The position numbers were made by a program, and so were the translations under genes. From Paragonimus westermani (lineage: Eukaryota > Platyhelminthes > Trematoda > Plagiorchiida > Troglotrematidae), in NCBI GenBank assembly GCA_008508345.1, contig QNGE01000292.1, forward strand, positions 248,001 through 312,000: 64,000 nt of DNA. The letters run 5' to 3'. Below are positions 48,866 through 59,666 of the stretch, one piece after another; position 1 is the stretch's first letter, and every line of letters starts with the position of its first letter. The notes under the pieces are model-generated. The model did no database searches and was not told where the DNA came from. It saw only the letters and a list, made by a program, of their open reading frames with translations.

Positions 48866-50055
48866 CTACTTTGAAGTGTGCTTAAGATCAATTGCCAACC
48901 TTATGTGAACATTTTTAACCGTATACTCGGAGTTCTCTTTTCGTTTCCACGTTGGTGGCAATCGTCAGTGTTTATCGCCTTTCATATGTTGCTTTATTGA
49001 CATCTAATTCGCTTTTCTTTATAGAGTGGTGAAATTCCGGAGAGCCTGCAAGTTGCCCATCGGATACCCTTCTTGTACTCCTTTGTCATTACATCTTTCA
49101 CTTTGTTCTCCCTGATTTCTGTTCTCATTTTGGGCGTATTCCATATCCCGCTGTTCAGTTAACATACGAAGTTGCACTTGGTGTTGGTTTGCCGTGTTGT
49201 AGGGCCGTTTCCATATGTAATGCGTTTTATTACGGCGTTGGGACCCACGGTCTACAGCATAGTGGACCAGTTTACGTGGTTTTAGGGATATTTCACGGCA
49301 AATCGGAGGTAATTTAAGTCGTTTGAAGGATATCTTACGGCTGTGCTACAGTGGACAAAATGGACCAATGGGATTAATTTTACGCTACACATTTAGCGTA
49401 ATTTAGGTTTTTGTGTGTCAAAAATGTAATTCATCCCCAACGCAGTGCATATTGGGTTTTTGTGTAATCTATACTTAATTGTGCTAGCAGGGTTGGCATT
49501 ATGGTAACAAAGAAATCGATAAGTTAATGAAGTAACACGAACCCCAGTAGGTGGAACTTCATATGCTTTCTAAAAGGCAAAGCGGTTAAACGGGAAGTGA
49601 AGCATGCTACCGCGTGAAGCACTTCGAGATGACTCACTGGCGCCTTTTGCTCGAGTGTCAGCTTACGTGCACCCATAGCCACTGTGCTACGAGATGAAAA
49701 TGATATGGAAGTGTCGGATTGCATTTATTATGTGTACATTATCTGGATTATCCCATCCGACTCTGCTTATGTAGAAGAATTCTTGCTTTGTGCGCGAGTC
49801 TAAAGTTGAGCGTTGCGTAACATGGTAGGTGGGTCTTCACCTACCGTTGCCAATGACGGTTGTGAAATCATTTGTCAACACTTCCACTCGGACCCGCTTG
49901 CGTGAGGAAAATCGCAAAACTCATCCTCAGAAGTATCCGGGCCATCAATAAATAGTTGTGCTGCACAGGGTCTTTTTATGTTTCAACGTCAGAGGCGGCA
50001 CAATTCTTGATGTTGATGCAACTGAAACAGCATAGTCATTGAAATCATAACATAC
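48866..50055. other. No gene supported; one possible microexon
   Basis: On the minus strand a 49-nt segment (49,632-49,680) lies between an acceptor-like TATCATTTTCATCTCGTAG and a GTGAGT donor and stays open (VAMGARKLTLEQKAP). It is too short to assign. Nothing else was seen. Confidence 0.25.
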
Positions 50056-50459
50056 CCGGTGAAGGGGGTTGCAACTGCCCTGTGCAGAAGAGACAACGCG
50101 ATATGTCAGCGTTATTCATGCATTCAAAGTAGAAAATTAGCTGGTCATTATCGCGCCAATAACCACTCATGATAACGGGCTGACCGCAATATCCACAAGG
50201 CACCTTCGTGTGAACGTTCTTCTCGAGCCTCAGCTGGTTTGCATTGCGGGAAGGAAGAAGGGAGAAGTGTGCCTGTGGTGAGGCCGCCTTAGATTTCTTA
50301 GTGGACTGGTGCATGAAGGCTGTGATAGCACTGAAAATGCGGCTTCCTACCTTGGAGTTTACATCCTGCAGCTTAACCAACCGTTGATGCAACACTTTGT
50401 AATTCAGTTGAAATGCATTATTACCGCCGACGTCGACCCCTCGGCGAAACATACTGCTT
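50056..50459 (-). CDS. Candidate exon, cysteine-pair protein, unidentified
   Basis: A 404-nt open segment is bounded by an acceptor-like CTGCCCAG and a very good GTATGT donor. Its peptide of about 134 residues contains NVHTKVPCGYCGQPV and SRCLFCTGQL: two CxxC pairs 36 residues apart that could bind one zinc ion. I do not recognise the family. The reading frame could also be chance. The splice signals and the zinc-like spacing are the only support. Another candidate exon on the same strand lies upstream at 51,644-51,906, but I cannot link the two. Confidence 0.3.
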
Positions 50460-51643
50460 CTGGGCAGATTGTATTCAGAACGCTATCACCAATGGGTTGG
50501 AAAGCGGCCTAGAGCAAATGCGATCCCCTATCACCTCTCGGGATGTTTCGGAGAAATGACGCAGGAGGCGCATTTCTCACTTCGAACGTAGGCATCCATA
50601 ACGGATCGTCCACGACCCATCCGGTTTGTAACCAAAAACTGATATAACTTCACCCTACAAAGGCAAATGTGAGCTGATTGTGGACCTACTTCTGGCGGTT
50701 GGTTCCATACGTCGCATTGACGTTTATCACATCAAAAAGCGGTCTGAATAACTGCACTTGCTGCTTCCGTGCAAAATATATGCGCGCGTTTCCACTATTA
50801 TCATCTTCGATGGCAAAATACGCCGTTTTTCCAAATGTTTTCAAATTTGTAGCAGATTTCTTGCAACATTAATGTGCACTACCCTATTTGCTCATTGCCG
50901 GATGTTTCGACCAATGACGGATGTTGCAAATATACTCATGATCGTTATAGACTTGCCAGAAACATCCGCAGCATACCTCTCCAACTCAGAAGTTGGTGTG
51001 ATGTACTCGAAAAGATACCTCGAGTCGTTCACTTCAGTTTCCGTGAGCCGACGATTTGTTGGATGCGCATCCTACAGGAAGGCAGTAATGTCGTGGTTGT
51101 GCTCCAGTGTGAGAGAGCTAGCGACCAACCTGGTGTTTCTCTTAAAGACGTTGAGGCGTGATTGGCAATATGTATCACAGGAAACTTGCAATGGGAAGTT
51201 GGTGAGCTAAACTCATTAAACACGTCATAATACACGGCTCTCGCTCTTACGGTGCTTGTATTTTATACACCTGTGTGCCATCTACCGCATGAATTCAACA
51301 GCGATCACACTCACATTAGCATATTCCAAGCACCCACTGCCTGATATTTTGCTGAGACCAAGCACGTACAGAACACTGTCATCTTCCCTGTATCCAGTTA
51401 CAAAAACTTCTAAACCCGTCGAGGCTCAGAAATGCCTGATCCTCGAAGACATCTCTGAAGCCCAATAAATAATCCATCACCTAAAAGGGAGTGTAGGATG
51501 AAATCCACTTCCCGTGTATCAGGCCGACAGAATAAGTATCAAGGCATATCCCAACGAATTTACATACCTTATATCATTCATCGACGAAGGACGATCGGTT
51601 GTTAATCGCACATGAAAAACTACTCCTCAGTATACGTATTTAC
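50460..51643. other. Unassigned stretch with open frames on both strands
   Basis: Plus frames of 150 and 95 codons (50,758-51,210 and 50,874-51,161) and a minus frame near 50,680-50,840 (AYFAIEDDNSG...FDVINVNATYG) overlap each other. At most one can be real. None has a motif I can name. Confidence 0.25.
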
Positions 51644-51906
51644 GCTGTCACAACGCCAACCATTGGTATTTTCGATCTTTGAGCCAAATAAAAGACAAAC
51701 TGATTAACGGCCGACGTAAACAGAACCTTTAAACTCTCATTTGCAGCGATTTCCGCGATTTGCACAAGGGTTTGAGGCTGGGCCAAAAATACCTGGATCC
51801 ACTCGGTTTCATCGCCTCGATATCTGGCGGTTTTCTGCTTACCTGAAAGGCACTCATTGAAAACAGGGCGTAGCACCGCTCTCGGGAGTTCGAAAAGTAC
51901 CAAGAA
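51644..51906 (-). CDS. Candidate exon, receptor ligand-binding-domain-like
   Basis: A 263-nt open segment lies between a strong acceptor (CATCATTTTACTCAG) and a GTAAAT donor. The peptide has QPQTLVQIAEIAANESLKVL, then a short loop, then QFVFYLAQRSKIPMVGVVTA. This resembles the pattern helix, ALVFTS-like strand, helix, KIPxIGVxT in the extracellular periplasmic-binding-protein-like domain of ionotropic glutamate receptors, the NMDA type most closely. The similarity is by eye, over about 50 residues, without invariant catalytic residues. The family is therefore tentative. An alternative GTAAGC donor at 51,841 would give a 64-nt exon. It lies just beyond the CR1-like relic. Confidence 0.3.
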
Positions 51907-51959
51907 CTGAGTAAAATGATGATCCAACAGAACAGAGTTAGTTACTAATCTAGCAGTTT

Positions 51960-52420
51960 CTTAAGTAGGTGAGAATCTAATAACACTTTAGAACGGTTCA
52001 CAGAAGAGCAACCAACAATATCTAGTGGAAGGTAGTTCCAGCATTTGATAACTTTATAAGAAGACTGTTGCCTAAGGAAGGTCCGGGGTAGAAGCCTATG
52101 GAGATTTTGTCGTGACCTCTCCGACTGTTAACAATTCCTGGGGTGAAAAATTGCTGCACGAGTCCCGTTCTGGAGGGAAAGTGTGTAAGAATTAAGTCAC
52201 CACAGAGTCGTCGAAACTCAAGTGGATATAGATGTAGAAGTTCGAGGCGAGATTCGTGGGAGAAATACCACAAGCCAGTGAACAATTTGGTGGCTATTTG
52301 CTAGGCACGTTCAATAGCGAGTATGTTCTTCTTCATACCGGTGTGAACGACTTGATCGGCATACCCTAGCAGTAGTCTTATGCAGACTCCGTAAAGCGTC
52401 TGAAAGGCGTGCTCGTCGAT
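51960..52420 (-). pseudogene. CR1-like RT, C-terminal region
   Basis: Recognisable blocks are LLGYADQVVHTGMKKNIL, an EYAIQVWSPxLKKDI-type motif of the RT thumb, then LFTGLWYFSHESRLELLHLY, LEFRRLCGDLILT and, after a shift, SRRGHDKISIG. These match the RR-GDLI and SRRLRGH blocks of CR1/jockey-type RT tails. Two stops separate them. The catalytic part is missing, so there is no activity. Confidence 0.7.
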
Positions 52421-52938
52421 ACGGTCTTAAACAGGAGATTCTGAACGTCAGGAGTGGGTAATAAGTGTCTCCGCGTGAAAATTGTGTAGCATTTTGGCGG
52501 AATCACATTGTATGCTGCTGAGTAGTATTCTCTAAACATCTTGGAAATCACTTGGGGTTTAGAGGAGGTTTTCCCCTTCCCAAAGCCTCACAAAAAGCGT
52601 TAAGGGCTTTTTTTTCTGCCGACGCATACACTTGAGAGGAAAATTCATATTCTCGCGAACTACCAGTAGGATTATGGACTGTACTTGTTGGGCGTGTTGC
52701 CGGATTTTCCGCTTTCACATGTTCCGTACACAACGAAAGGCTTATACCTCCCGTTAGCTTCTGCTTGGAGAATGGACGAAAACTTACTACAAGAAGGCGA
52801 CGTATGTTCTGCAGAAGCGGTGCGCTAGATAAGAACTTACATGTTTTTCGAGAAACAAATGCTTCATCAGCTTCGTGAATGTCAGTTTTAAAAGAAAGAT
52901 TTTAACTTTACTGGGTCAAATGTAGAATTGACCGTACT

Positions 52939-53831
52939 TTAAAACGTCCTCAGAACATTAGAGTCTGTTTCTTGGAAGTTTCGTAGTGAATTCTTTGTTA
53001 CAGCATTTTGGGACCAGTCACAGATAGAGTGGGAGCCTAGTAGCATGTGATCAACATGCCCCATCAGGGGTTTGATGACCACCCTATTTACCAAGTGAGC
53101 CTCGTTCGTGATGACCAGATTAAAGTAGGAGTGTGTCTGTCCTGGGCGATGCCTCGTAGGTAGTACGAAATGCTGTGTCCAGGCTTTCTCATGGATGAAC
53201 ATTGTCGAATGCCTCCAGAATCCGCAATGAGAGTCTTCATGAGAAGCCACTATGGAGTTGAGTTTGGGTGTGTTGAAGTCAGCCATGATTAAAAAAGGTG
53301 GGAGAAACGCGGTGTAGGGGTGAGACGGTCTAGAGTGGTAAGAATGGCCTCGTCTTCGGATGCACTACATGGTGGCAAACGGTACATAACTTCAACAAGG
53401 AGTGTGTCACGTCCACGAAGTTTGAGTTTGAATTAGAGCATGTCGTCTTCCTCTGGGAAGGTAAAGTCACCTACGACAGATGACACCTGGAGCTTCTGGC
53501 TTAGGAAGACAGCACAACCTACCATGCCTTCACAGGAGGAGTCCGTTCGGTATAAAGAGTAACCGGGGACATGCAGTCAATTATTACTGATATTCGCAGA
53601 AGGCCAGGTCTCTGGTCGAGCAAGAATGTAAGGTCTGTTATCATGCACCAACTGTCTGATTCCTGGGAGTTTGTCCATAAGTATCAGACAGTTGGTGTAC
53701 ACGCTCTTGGAGGCTGCTTCCTCGCTTGGCTGGGTGCAAAAAGAGATAGAATCGCAGAAGGAAGCGTCTAAGATGGCAGTCTCAATGGCGTGAGGGAGTG
53801 CGTAACTGGCGGTATAGCTTCGTGAATCCAA
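52939..53831 (-). pseudogene. CR1-like APE-type endonuclease, decayed
   Basis: This nuclease nicks target DNA in intact elements. Visible parts: VYTNCLILMDKLPGIRQLV (first strand and helix), ILARPETW (the catalytic glutamate), YRTDSSCEG, then ADFNTPKLNSI (DFN motif), FVLPTRHRPGQTHSYFNLVI and LMGHVDHMLLGS, where the final DH of SDH is kept. Several stops and at least three frame changes interrupt the chain. It lies between an N-terminal remnant and the RT linker in the order expected of a CR1 ORF2. Confidence 0.72.
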
Positions 53832-53839
53832 TTGGGGAT

Positions 53840-54400
53840 GGCGGACTTTTCATCACAGGCTGGGCATATGTGAGCGCCTCTGTGGGACGCCTCGTCCGCT
53901 TCAGTTGGCCCAAGGTCGACGACCTCCGGACCGCCCTCGCCTTCGGAGTTTCTGGAGGGTGATCCGCAGTTTTGCGCCCTTGAAATTTTGGATGGGGTTG
54001 TAGTTCAAAAGAGAACCAGGGGCGAAGTAATTTCGATCCGGCCGAGGAGAAGGCCGCTGGAGTGAGCCAAGTATGGGCCATTTTGGATGCAGACCCAATG
54101 GGCTATAAATTTTGGGACAATGAATAGGTTTCGACAGACCTTTTCTGGGGTGGAATGATTGCAGCTCTACAGCAAGAGTGTTATTTCCTAACACCTTTGA
54201 GATCTGCTCGAGAGGATGGAGACGGCAACATCTAATTTGAGTGCTTGGGTTAATTCATCCGGGGACACTGGTCCCCTTTTGAGATCACGGATAAGGACTT
54301 TCACGTTAGCTTGCAGTTTGGGGTCAGCCTTGGTGCATGCCTCAATTCTAGCAAGCCGGGAGCGCTTCGGCCGCTCCTGTAATGAGCGATTCAACGAGAC
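53840..54400 (-). pseudogene. CR1-like upstream ORF remnant
   Basis: Minus frames 54,188-54,394 and 53,901-54,194 are rich in Arg, Lys and Pro and are contiguous with the endonuclease remnant. They probably are the ORF1 or N-terminal part of the same element. I see no diagnostic motif. Confidence 0.4.
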
Positions 54401-55850
54401 TACCCTGAGGTTAGCGTGACTTTTTTTCTTCCAGTGCTTCCTCTATGCTAATCTCCGCGGGTAGCGTCACAATGAGCTCCGACGACCTATTTTTAGCTTT
54501 GTGGCGGAGTCTGCCGGGGAAACTATGATTGTTAACTCTGAATTAAAGAAGGCACTTATCACCGCTCTGGTTTTTTTCTCCTGGAGAGGATGCGGTGGAA
54601 AATCTCCCCCACGCTCGTCGCGAATTCCTCAATATAGCTGTGGGCAATGTCAGCGCCTCACGAGCAACCGCCACACCCGGAAGGCGAGCGCAATGTACTC
54701 ATTTACCGAGCTCATTTCTGACTTCAATTTCAGTTAGAGTTCTTCGTGTGTCACTCGGAGCTTTTTCTACCGTGGCTATCTGTAGTGCACCAACATTTTC
54801 GGGCGCCCTGCATCTACACTCGCACGCGTCTGGTTCCTGCTCACTCAGGGTGACCAGCAGTAGGTCCAGTATGGCCTTGGGTGGGTGTGGCCTTCTCGAA
54901 AGAGACAGCTCGTACAGATAAATGGTTCTTTTGAAGAAGTGACCAAACCGTGCTGGTCCTCCCTAGGGCCGGTTCACTTAAAGTCGCTCCAATGTAGGCC
55001 CGTCTGGCACTATATACCCATTTGTACAGTCATGCGTCAGCAGAAATGACCACAAGCACTCGAAATTTCCCGTCCACCAATGCTTCTGCATCTCGTGCAT
55101 GTCGTTTTGTTATAGTCTGTGAGCAAAAATGACAGGTGTCAACGAAGAGTAAACACGAGTCTGAGAAATAAACCCGATGCTATAGACCCCAAATAATAAA
55201 ACACGTGATGAAATTTTGTTACTCGACAACGAATAACAGTGATCTTATGTTATTTTTTGGTGCTCTGGACACTAAAAGTGCAGAAATATGGGTGGAAAAT
55301 AACAGCCGGAAAATTCAAACCAAATTTCGAATTGCCCGCGCACCCTCAAAAAATCTCACGGTTCCTGCTGTCATGGAAATCAAGAATTTCTAAATTCTTG
55401 AGCAATACCACCAAAATATCGTCCGATATTCACTAATGTTCTGTTTTATTGCTGTCGACAACCAGCAGATTTCACTTCCTACGGATAATTTCCATCGTCC
55501 GGATACCAAAATGTAACTTTGTATAGTGTGTTGAACCTGTCACCAAAAAACTATGCTTCCTGGGTGTCTGATGAAGAGATAGCGAAGCATGACGCCCACA
55601 GATGTCGTCGAAGGTTGACACGTCAGACGTAGAGCTGATTTTTAAGTAGAGCATCACTCATTTGATCGCAGCCTCCGCATTCAGGTAGACTAGCAGCCAG
55701 TCCCTTTCAAAAAGAAGCACTGCACTCGAGTTTTGCTCTGACTGGTGCGTGACAATAGCGCACATCCCTGCCACTGCCGGGATTTGAACTCCGCCCAACG
55801 CTGTAGCCACAGCTCCCTAAGTGGTGCCGCTTCTATGTGCGTCGTGACAG
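54401..55850. other. No gene supported
   Basis: Possible further CR1 leader to about 54,930; beyond that AT-rich DNA with frames of about 60 codons. On the minus strand near 55,772 a T-arm-like GAGTTCAAATCCCGG occurs without a convincing box A or acceptor stem. It was not called a tRNA. Confidence 0.3.
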
Positions 55851-56213
55851 CTAACCCCTGTGGCGAAGGAGCTGCGATGGTTTACGGTCACCGAGCTTGG
55901 TCGCACTCAGAAGCTGAAAAATACGTTGGCGATCGGACAAACCAACGCGCTTAATTACGGCCGCTTTAATTTGCTCATAGGGCTTCGTGAAGTCCGGTAA
56001 CTCCAGAATATCGTCCACCTCGTCAATGACGTGAGGTGGCAATGCCGCAACTACATGATGAAAACGCGTTAGCTCTAAACTAATTTGTCGTAGAGCAAAT
56101 GTAGCTTCTAACTGAGCAAACCACGATTTAGGATTATTCTCTATGAAGGGTGCAAACGGTACGGCTAATGCACTGACCGAAGAGTCTGACAAGACGTGCG
56201 GTTGAGCCTCCAT
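55851..56213 (-). CDS. Gag fragment of the family A gypsy-type element
   Basis: The frame opens with ATG 56,213, 172 bp downstream of the family A LTR, and encodes 120 residues of a gag-like protein. This is the nucleocapsid/capsid precursor that packages element RNA. Typical features are PFIENNPKSWFAQLEATFAL near the start, then FHHVVAALPPHVIDEVDDIL, and LSDRQRIFQLLSATKLGDRK, the helical capsid pattern of retrotransposon gag in flatworm gypsy elements. It is cut short by a stop after SQLLRHRG, so capsid C-terminal and zinc-knuckle parts are lost. Two further relics of this gag lie at 57.5 and 60.8 kb on the same strand. Confidence 0.8.
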   Translation of the reverse strand: MEAQPHVLSDSSVSALAVPFAPFIENNPKSWFAQLEATFALRQISLELTRFHHVVAALPPHVIDEVDDILELPDFTKPYEQIKAAVIKRVGLSDRQRIFQLLSATKLGDRKPSQLLRHRG

Positions 56214-56331
56214 TAGAGCGGAATGGATAATAAATCGATTTTTTTGAAAAAAAGAATATGTAAAACGTATTAAAGAAATAGCAACTCACAGTTATACAAA
56301 AGATATACCTGTGGGAAAGAAATTATTCGAA

Positions 56332-56385
56332 CGGACTCACCAATTTAGTCGAACTCACTAATTCAGTCGGGCTCATCAATTTAGT
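56332..56385 (-). repeat. Three 18-bp tandem units next to the LTR
   Basis: Three imperfect 18-bp units directly follow the LTR in element orientation: ACTAAATTGATGAGCCCG, ACTGAATTAGTGAGTTCG, ACTAAATTGGTGAGTCCG. They stand where a primer-binding site is expected. The last contains TGGTGAGTCC, which could pair with a tRNA CCA end. Confidence 0.75.
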
Positions 56386-56761
56386 GCTCGTCGCACTAAG
56401 TCGCGTTTTCCCCAGGTACGCAATTATCAGACTCAAATAACAAAAGGCCGTTGAGGTGAGAGACCAAATCTTTATTCGACGAAATGTACAAGTGGTCTCT
56501 GATAACGCTGTAAACGGCACCGACACGCGAATAAGCTAGAGAGGCTAGAAACCAGCCGTCGACGAGCGAATATACCGGAACAGTGTGACACGTGTGTGTT
56601 TCGGGTTCGCGTCACAGTCACATGACATGCAGACAAACAATCAAACAGCATACATCATGCGAACATTCCTAATAGCCTAGGTACAATATGCAACTATGAG
56701 TTATGGAACTATTTTACACATCATACCGCAGGCAAGCCAGTGAAATCTCCAGGACGCTGCA
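56385..56761 (-). repeat. Family A 5' LTR, 377 bp
   Basis: On the minus strand it starts TGCAGCGTCCTGGAGATTT and ends GCGACGAGCA, the same length as the plus-strand copy at 33,863. It is followed by a leader and gag, so it is the 5' LTR of a truncated element. No second LTR of this insertion was found downstream. Confidence 0.82.
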
Positions 56762-57379
56762 CCCCTGCATACGCTCTAAGCCTCTTATGTTCCGTACAAC
56801 GATGATAAATCTGGACGGTTTTCAGGAAGGCGCGCTACCTTACTTTATTGTACTTCAGAGCCATTTTTGACCTACGGCTCGTCCCACAAAAGCAAATAAC
56901 ATCCACATTCTCCCTGTACCTTCGAGGGCACTCCTGGAACTGCGAAAAATTGCGGAATTCACGATTATCAAAAATCGCCCTGAAAGCCCCAGTATAATTC
57001 TTTCCATATATATAGTATATCTCTGCGATAAATAATATATGCATCACCGCATATCTGTAAGTGCATCATTTTGGCAGCCATGTATTAAGATTTCCACACG
57101 TAAGCAACCGAAACAGCAGCCATACCCATTTTCGAAAACAACGTGCGATATGGTCGTTTTTAATCGCAGGCCATTTGAAACAAATATGAGGGTCCATGAC
57201 ACAAATTTCATCGATTTTAAGTTCTGCACCATCTACCAGCCTAAAAACCCGGAATATGCGGAGAAATACTTTTTCCACCTATAAGTGAAGAAATCACGGT
57301 GCGCGACTAGCATACAGGCGCTCTGAACAGCCAAAGTGGCAATCGCGCCCAGACTACTCGAAGCGAATTGGTAAATGGT
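56762..57379. other. No gene seen
   Basis: An 81-codon plus frame (57,039-57,284) and two overlapping minus frames stay open, all without recognisable motifs. Confidence 0.3.
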
Positions 57380-57700
57380 GATGTTGTACGCCTCCTTAGT
57401 TCAGTCGGCAGTATATACCAAGGTTGTCAGGGTTGCCAGTGGTTTCCCGATACGAATATTCTGCATATCTTCAGACAAGCGCTGGAGCCACATCTATCCA
57501 GGTGGTGCCTCCCTCACATGTGTCGTGCCTGTTAACCGTTGCATTTGGCAAAGGAGCCGAGATGGTTTACGGTCACCGAGCCCTGTCGCACTCAGAAGCT
57601 GAGTAATACGCCGGCAGTCGGACAATCCGACGGTCTGAACTACGGCTAATTTGCGTTGCTTGTAGGGTTCCGTGAAGTCTGGTAACTTCAGGATATTCTG
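57380..57700 (-). pseudogene. Gag relic, family A-like, second copy
   Basis: The minus-strand frame includes ILKLPDFTEPYKQRKLAVVQ and GLSDCRRITQLLSATGLGDR, which aligns with ILELPDFTKPYEQIKAAVIK and GLSDRQRIFQLLSATKLGDR of the gag at 55.9 kb. Beyond it a shifted frame continues into the capsid C-terminal region. The start of gag and any LTR are absent. Sequence upstream (57,700-57,780) has three GGTAATT motifs and is unrelated. Confidence 0.75.
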
Positions 57701-57780
57701 GCCAGCAACTTCCTCGAAATTACCCAGGTAATTCGCAAAAACTGTCAGGTAATTTTCCCCCGGTAATTTTAGGGATAATG

Positions 57781-58706
57781 CCCCACAAGTTTCCCCGAAA
57801 GTTATCCATTTCGTATATTTCGCTTTTAATTTTTTTCCCACGGAAAGCTGACAGCACAGTTGCTCACGCTTCACACGTTTCTTGTGTACACATTCCTGTG
57901 TAGAAGTATTTCAAAAATATATGATCCCTCTCAGGCAGTCCTCTAAAAAATGGGCTTAAAGGTTCTCTCACATTCTTCTTCACGCTTTTTCAGACTTTCC
58001 AAAGCTGGTGATTTAACCAGAAAACAGTTTCGGTATTAACGTCCAACATTTCCGAGGCTTCTCAAGCCATTCAGCCAGTTAATTTGTCAAAATATCCGCA
58101 CAGGTAGGACAGCGTACCGTCTTTTCGCATTATTATCCATTAGACGTTCATATGTTCCACCAGTGAATTCGTCCAGCACAACCAGCCATGTTCAGTTCAC
58201 CAGCAACAGAATCTGTCCGATAGGGTTTACAGAAAAATGGGAGAAATGGATGAAATGAGAAGTTAGGTATAAGGAGTTGCAAGGACTGGTAAGAAGTGTC
58301 GCATGTCCGTAAATAATTAAGACATGGCGAAAGTGAAACATAGCGATCTCAAGGTATTGTTTTCAGGGATTTCACCAATGTCTTAGCCGCTTGCTACTTC
58401 ATGGCGCCCAACCTAAATATGTTTCCTTTAACTTACACGAAATTCAACTGAGCAGTGATGACAGGTTTTGTGGGTGTGTTAAAAGGTGCATATCTCCATG
58501 AATGATCAACAGGTTGCAAAGGTGAACCATAAAAATCTCAGCGTATGTGCATTTTATTGAAAGATTACACCCTTGTGTAATGCCCGAGTTAACTGCGCAG
58601 CGGGGACTTTGAAACACTGAGTCCCTTTAAGCCACTTGGGTAGAAAAGCTAGAACGCACAAATTAAGATATCATTTCAAACTACGCATATTCGTCGGAAA
58701 TGTGTG
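57781..58706. other. No gene seen
   Basis: AT-rich DNA with only short frames and no repeat recognised. Confidence 0.35.
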
Positions 58707-59654
58707 ACTAGCGTGAAAACGAAGCCGAGTGGACTTGAATAAAAAGATCAAGGTAGCAATCTGGTTACATCATGGTTGGTGCTCACGATTAAACCCACAG
58801 TAAGCGACAGTTGGCAGTCAATTGTTTCTGTGCACATAGAACCGGCTGTCGACTGCTGATTAATGATGCCCCGATATACTTGAAAATTTGTGAGCTGTGA
58901 GTGTTCACCAAGATTTCCATCAGAAGTGCGACGTTGACCGTCACCCGTGGTCGGTAAGCGCCTTGCAATGGATTGAGCGGCGGTTCTTCCTCGTAGAGTT
59001 ACTCATTGGCAGGTGAGTCAGCTTCATTCGAGAACGGAGCAAACTTTCTCCTACGGAAAACGCAGCGGTGAAAGTCTTTAAAAAATCGTCTGTATCAAAC
59101 TATCCCTCAAAGGTGATTGTCTGTTGAACACTTTTGGAAAGATGAGTAGTGCCACGTCGAAGCGTGTGTATATTTTGCGAAGCTTGTCATATTCTCGTGA
59201 TCGACCAGGCTGTTCTTCCCCCCGCCAAAGAGCCAATCCGTGTTTTCCATCAGCGGTTGGGGGAACAAGTATATTGGTGGAACAAAAACTTACAACTAAA
59301 GCCAAGGGGCACATCTCAAAGTGGTTGGCGGTTGCATTGACTCACCTGCCAATGGGTAACTCTACGAGGAAGAACCGCCGCTCAATCCATTGCAAGGCGC
59401 TTACCGACCACGGGTGACGGTCAACGTCGCACTTCTGATGGAAATCTTGGTGAACACTCACAGCTCACAAATTTTCAAGTATATCGGGGCATCATTAATC
59501 AGCAGTCGACAGCCGGTTCTATGTGCACAGAAACAATTGACTGCCAACTGTCGCTTACTGTGGGTTTAATCGTGAGCACCAACCATGATATAACCAGATT
59601 GCTACCTTGATCTTTTTATTCAAGTCCTCTAGGTTTCGTTTTTACGCTAGATAC
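58707..59654. repeat. Long inverted repeat, arms about 300 bp
   Basis: The left arm 58,707-59,020 and right arm 59,338-59,654 are reverse complements. Over 280 bp (58,741-59,020) I find only two C/T mismatches. The outer 30 bp are less well matched. The spacer of 317 bp has no known gene. The open frame crossing spacer and right arm (59,124-59,417) is not recognisable. Origin could be a foldback transposon or two head-to-head copies of an unknown repeat. Confidence 0.9.
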
Positions 59655-59666
59655 GACTAAGGAGTG

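Larger units (their letters stand above)
51950..54394 (-). mobile_element. CR1-like non-LTR element relic
   Basis: Minus-strand remains in order: an ORF1-like or N-terminal region (about 54,394-53,840), endonuclease pieces (53,831-52,939), the endonuclease-RT linker (52,735-52,440), and then directly the RT C-terminal region (52,420-51,960). The RT core with its FADD box is deleted. Stops and frameshifts are throughout. The 3' end is placed near 51,950 by homology of the final residues only. Plus-strand frames over this interval are shadows. Homology upstream of 54,394 to about 54,930 is possible but not secure. Confidence 0.7.

Noticed and set aside
55765..55800. T-arm-like segment on the minus strand resembling a tRNA
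   Set aside because: No box A at the right distance and no acceptor stem; a single short match is not enough.
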